This document shows positions 61,911 to 64,000 of a stretch of DNA of 64,000 nt, piece by piece. Each line of letters begins with the position of its first letter. The first letter of the stretch is position 1. The position numbers were made by a program, and so were the translations under genes. This stretch comes from an uncultured Geobacteraceae bacterium (lineage in GTDB: Bacteria > Desulfobacterota > Desulfuromonadia > Geobacterales > Pseudopelobacteraceae): the NCBI GenBank assembly GCA_903875605.1, contig CAIQWT010000044.1, positions 35,628 to 99,627 on the forward strand, in the 5' to 3' direction. The notes under the pieces were generated by a model. It had not been told where the DNA came from. It worked only from the letters and a program-made list of their open reading frames with translations, and made no database searches.

Positions 61911-61939
61911 TTGACAAATCAGCCGGTTTCTGTGATAGT
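61911..61939 (+). promoter_or_regulatory. Sigma-70 promoter of dksA-like gene, overlapped by inverted repeat
   Basis: TTGACA (61911-61916), 17 bases, GATAGT (61934-61939). The 9-base arm CTGTGATAG at 61930-61938 overlaps the -10 and is the inverse of CTATCACAG at 61890-61898, upstream of the -35. This may be an operator. The ATG is at 61996. Confidence 0.6.
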
Positions 61940-61995
61940 TTGCCGCCGTTTTTAAGGCTACGCGACTTCTAATCAGTATGTGGAGATGATACTTT

Positions 61996-62682
61996 ATGGC
62001 GACAAAAGCTAAAACAGTGAGTGAATCAGCTCAGAGCGCAGTAAGCGAGACGGTGCCGGTTGCCGTGGCAACTTCCAAGAAAGCAAAAACATCTAAAATG
62101 GATGCCAACACCCAGAGCCCTCCGTTGACGGATGCTGCAAAGTCCGGGAACGAGATGCCCGAATCGGAGAATGAATCTCAGCAGAGTAAAGTTTCAGCTT
62201 CAGTGGAGGTGGCAGAAGTTATACAGGCTGCACCGCACACTACTCCTGTTGTAATTACAGATAAGAGGTGGCAGGAAATCCGGCTGATTCTTGAGAAACT
62301 GAAAGAAGATACCCTCCGCGAAATCAGAAAATCTGTAAAGAATGGAACTGAAGCGGTCGCAGCGATTGAACCGGGAGGCGACATCTATGATCAAGCTTCA
62401 TCCGAGCGCGACCGTGAACTTGGTTTGTTGCTTGGTGATCGTGAGCGTGAAAAAATTCACAGCATCGATGATGCGCTACTGCGTATTACTGATGGAGATT
62501 ACGGTATTTGTGAAGAGTGTGATGAAGACATTCCTCTTGGTAGGCTTAAAGCGATGCCGTTTACCCGTCATTGTGTAAAATGTAAATCGGATCTTGAAAA
62601 AATGCAGGCTCAAACCAAACGTGTTGAAGAGGAACGGGCATACCGTGAAATTCCACTCGGCTCAGAAGAAGAAGAGTCCTAA
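61996..62682 (+). CDS. DksA/TraR-family zinc-finger protein with long N-terminal extension
   Basis: The 228-residue protein begins with about 85 residues rich in Ser, Ala, Lys and Thr that look disordered. The rest is DksA-like: a coiled-coil (RLILEKLKEDTLREIRK ... ERDRELGLLLGDREREKIH) followed by a four-cysteine zinc site, CEECDEDIP and CVKCKSD. DksA binds RNA polymerase and works with ppGpp. The extension is not seen in the standard 150-residue protein. The coiled-coil tip (residues near DIYDQASSERDRE) keeps the acidic pattern of true DksA. The stop overlaps the converging DUF362 gene by 4 bp. Confidence 0.85.
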   Translation: MATKAKTVSESAQSAVSETVPVAVATSKKAKTSKMDANTQSPPLTDAAKSGNEMPESENESQQSKVSASVEVAEVIQAAPHTTPVVITDKRWQEIRLILEKLKEDTLREIRKSVKNGTEAVAAIEPGGDIYDQASSERDRELGLLLGDREREKIHSIDDALLRITDGDYGICEECDEDIPLGRLKAMPFTRHCVKCKSDLEKMQAQTKRVEEERAYREIPLGSEEEES

Positions 62683-63821
62683 GCCGCTTTATTTCTGAAG
62701 AACATCCGCAGCACTCTAAGCAACATACTCCTCTTGATCTGCATGGCATCATGAGGGCATAATTCACGGCAGCACCAACAACGAATACAGCGCGCATTGT
62801 CAACCGACAGCGCGCTGTTTTTTATGGTAATTGCTACAGGAGGACAGGCGTCGCGGCAGATGCCACATAACACGCAAGTTTGTTTATTAGCTCCAGGATA
62901 TGAAATGAGATGTTTTTTTAATCTTTTAGTGAGGAAAGAAGGCAGACCAAATTGAACATCAAGTCCTTTTGGTAGTCTAAATTTGGTGGTAGGGATAGTT
63001 TCAAAAGGTAATCCACATAATTCAATATCTTTTATCAAGGCTCCAGGCAGCTCCATGCTGATCGCCTCGCGTTCTATATGCAATAACTCGGCATCTATGC
63101 CAGCCAGTTTTCCCGCAATGACATCAACTGCAACAGGATTCACTCCCGCAAGTAATAAACCCAGTTTAACTGGATCTCCATTTCCAGGGCCATCCCCTTC
63201 CATTGCAATTATCGCATCGACAATATTTAGCGTTGGTTTTTTTAGTTGATAAATTTCGAGCAGCAATCTGGCAAAATACTGGCGTGAGTTGCCGGATTTT
63301 AGGTGCCAACCCGCCTTTTCCGCCCCTACAACCGCGCCGAACAGGTTTTTTACTGCACATGTCATGGTCATCATTTCATGTGTTTTCAATTTTGGAAGGT
63401 TGATTATCTTCTGCGCACCGTAATAGGCGCTAGCCAGGTGGATTGAACGAAAAGTACCACTGCCCTTTAGTTCGACCGCATCACTAAATGCAACCAGAGT
63501 GGAACCGCTACAGCGTGCAGCCTGTTGTATGCCGCACTTCTCGGCGACCTTTAGGAAACCACCAATACCTGGGCTATCTCCAATCGATACTGTCCCGCCT
63601 GACTCTCTGACAAGCTCAGCAACAATCTGAACAAGTAAGGGATGAGTTGTAACTGCCCTCGCAGGTGATTTTCCGGCCAACATGTTTGGCTTTAATAAAA
63701 CCCGATCTCCGCTATTGATAAATGCGGACATGCCGCCTAGAGGCTCTAACAGCCTGATAACAGCCTGTCGTAGATTATGAAGGTTATAATCTCCTACGGC
63801 TGCAATTGAGACAGTTTCCAC
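62679..63821 (-). CDS. DUF362-domain protein with two C-terminal [4Fe-4S] clusters
   Basis: This 380-residue protein has the DUF362 core (about 30-285: LLKPNMLAGKSP, IGDSPGIGG, INLPKLKTHEMMTMTCAVKNLFG, NPVAVDVIAGKL) and a C-terminal ferredoxin domain with CVLCGICRDACP and CIRCWCCRELCP. The function of DUF362 iron-sulphur proteins is not established. No signal peptide is apparent, so cytoplasmic. Its 5' neighbour is cut by the window edge. Confidence 0.9.
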   Translation of the reverse strand: METVSIAAVGDYNLHNLRQAVIRLLEPLGGMSAFINSGDRVLLKPNMLAGKSPARAVTTHPLLVQIVAELVRESGGTVSIGDSPGIGGFLKVAEKCGIQQAARCSGSTLVAFSDAVELKGSGTFRSIHLASAYYGAQKIINLPKLKTHEMMTMTCAVKNLFGAVVGAEKAGWHLKSGNSRQYFARLLLEIYQLKKPTLNIVDAIIAMEGDGPGNGDPVKLGLLLAGVNPVAVDVIAGKLAGIDAELLHIEREAISMELPGALIKDIELCGLPFETIPTTKFRLPKGLDVQFGLPSFLTKRLKKHLISYPGANKQTCVLCGICRDACPPVAITIKNSALSVDNARCIRCWCCRELCPHDAMQIKRSMLLRVLRMFFRNKAA

Positions 63822-63860
63822 GAGAATTCCCTTTTAAGCGTTATTCAAGCTTGTTTTAGA

Positions 63861-63891
63861 TAAAAAATGGGGATGGCCGAAGCCACCCCCA
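63861..63891 (-). terminator. Terminator of the right-edge gene
   Basis: On the minus strand GGGGGTGGC-TTCG-GCCATCCCC (one mismatch) is followed by ATTTTTTA, a standard tetraloop terminator for the gene ending at 63922. Confidence 0.85.
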
Positions 63892-63921
63892 CTATACCAC
63901 AAACTTCAGTATTTCAAAGCA

Positions 63922-64000
63922 TCAGTGATCTATTGCTTTTGCCATGCCCAGACCGGTATTCTGACGGACATACACTTCGTCAAACATATCTTCAGCACGC
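63922..64000 (-). CDS. C-terminal end of an unidentified gene (5' end outside window)
   Basis: On the minus strand a frame open from the right edge reads RAEDMFDEVYVRQNTGLG, then MAKAIDH and a stop at 63922. About 25 residues are visible, too few to name a family. A tetraloop terminator 30 bp past the stop supports it as a real gene. Confidence 0.7.
   Translation of the reverse strand, partial: RAEDMFDEVYVRQNTGLGMAKAIDH

Overview
The window looks like chromosome of a Geobacter-like member of the Desulfuromonadia. The main reason is the dense set of multiheme c-type cytochromes: an ImcH-like and a CbcL-like inner-membrane quinol oxidase, a dodecaheme cytochrome built of c7 modules, a single-module c7 cytochrome, and two cytochrome c / Fe-S / NrfD membrane modules. 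Gene density is high, and there are no rRNAs, tRNAs, CRISPR arrays or insertion sequences that I can see. Species cannot be named from the sequence alone.

Layout. 1-2903 (minus): a two-component pair, a kinase with a periplasmic solute-binding sensor and an NtrC-type regulator cut by the left edge. 2958-3636: a VapBC-type toxin-antitoxin pair. 3773-11214: housekeeping genes (HpnI/ceramide-type glycosyltransferase, small methyltransferase, RluA-type pseudouridine synthase, AMMECR1 protein, peptide deformylase, GcvR-like ACT protein, molybdopterin oxidoreductase, ROK sugar kinase). 11215-11893: a long spacer with a REP-like palindrome and a sigma-28 flagellin promoter.

11894-36702 is a flagellin and flagellin-glycosylation island. 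It starts with an alphaproteobacterial-style flagellin, a protein of unknown function, FlbT and FlaF, an unrecognised duplicated-domain protein, and the Maf-type flagellin glycosyltransferase. A long, tightly packed gene run follows: PseB, PseC, a NeuB-type synthase without its SAF domain, an SpsF-type cytidylyltransferase, a class-III aminotransferase, an aldo/keto reductase, PseG, three methyltransferase proteins (one fused to a degenerate nucleotidyltransferase), a ThDP enzyme, an SDR, an ATP-grasp ligase and a GH57-like protein. The start resembles pseudaminic-acid synthesis, but no PseH is present and the later genes have no place in that pathway. I infer a nonulosonic-acid-like flagellin sugar carrying extra carbon, methyl and amide or ester decorations. 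A TPR protein with its own sigma-28 promoter closes the island.

36838-39306: threonine dehydratase, divergent thioredoxin reductase and a small acidic protein. 39398-53486 is the respiratory region: ImcH-like cytochrome with a candidate Fur box upstream, a DUF2339-type membrane protein, CbcL-like cytochrome, the c7-type cytochromes, then two consecutive quinone-linked modules. These proteins would move electrons between the menaquinone pool and periplasmic cytochromes. 53683-57165: class-V aminotransferase, rubredoxin and ferredoxin pair, metallo-beta-lactamase-fold hydrolase, CoaBC. 57258-61198: complete tolQRAB-pal. 61280-64000: outer-membrane barrel protein, DksA/TraR-type protein, DUF362 ferredoxin-like protein and the tail of a gene cut by the right edge.
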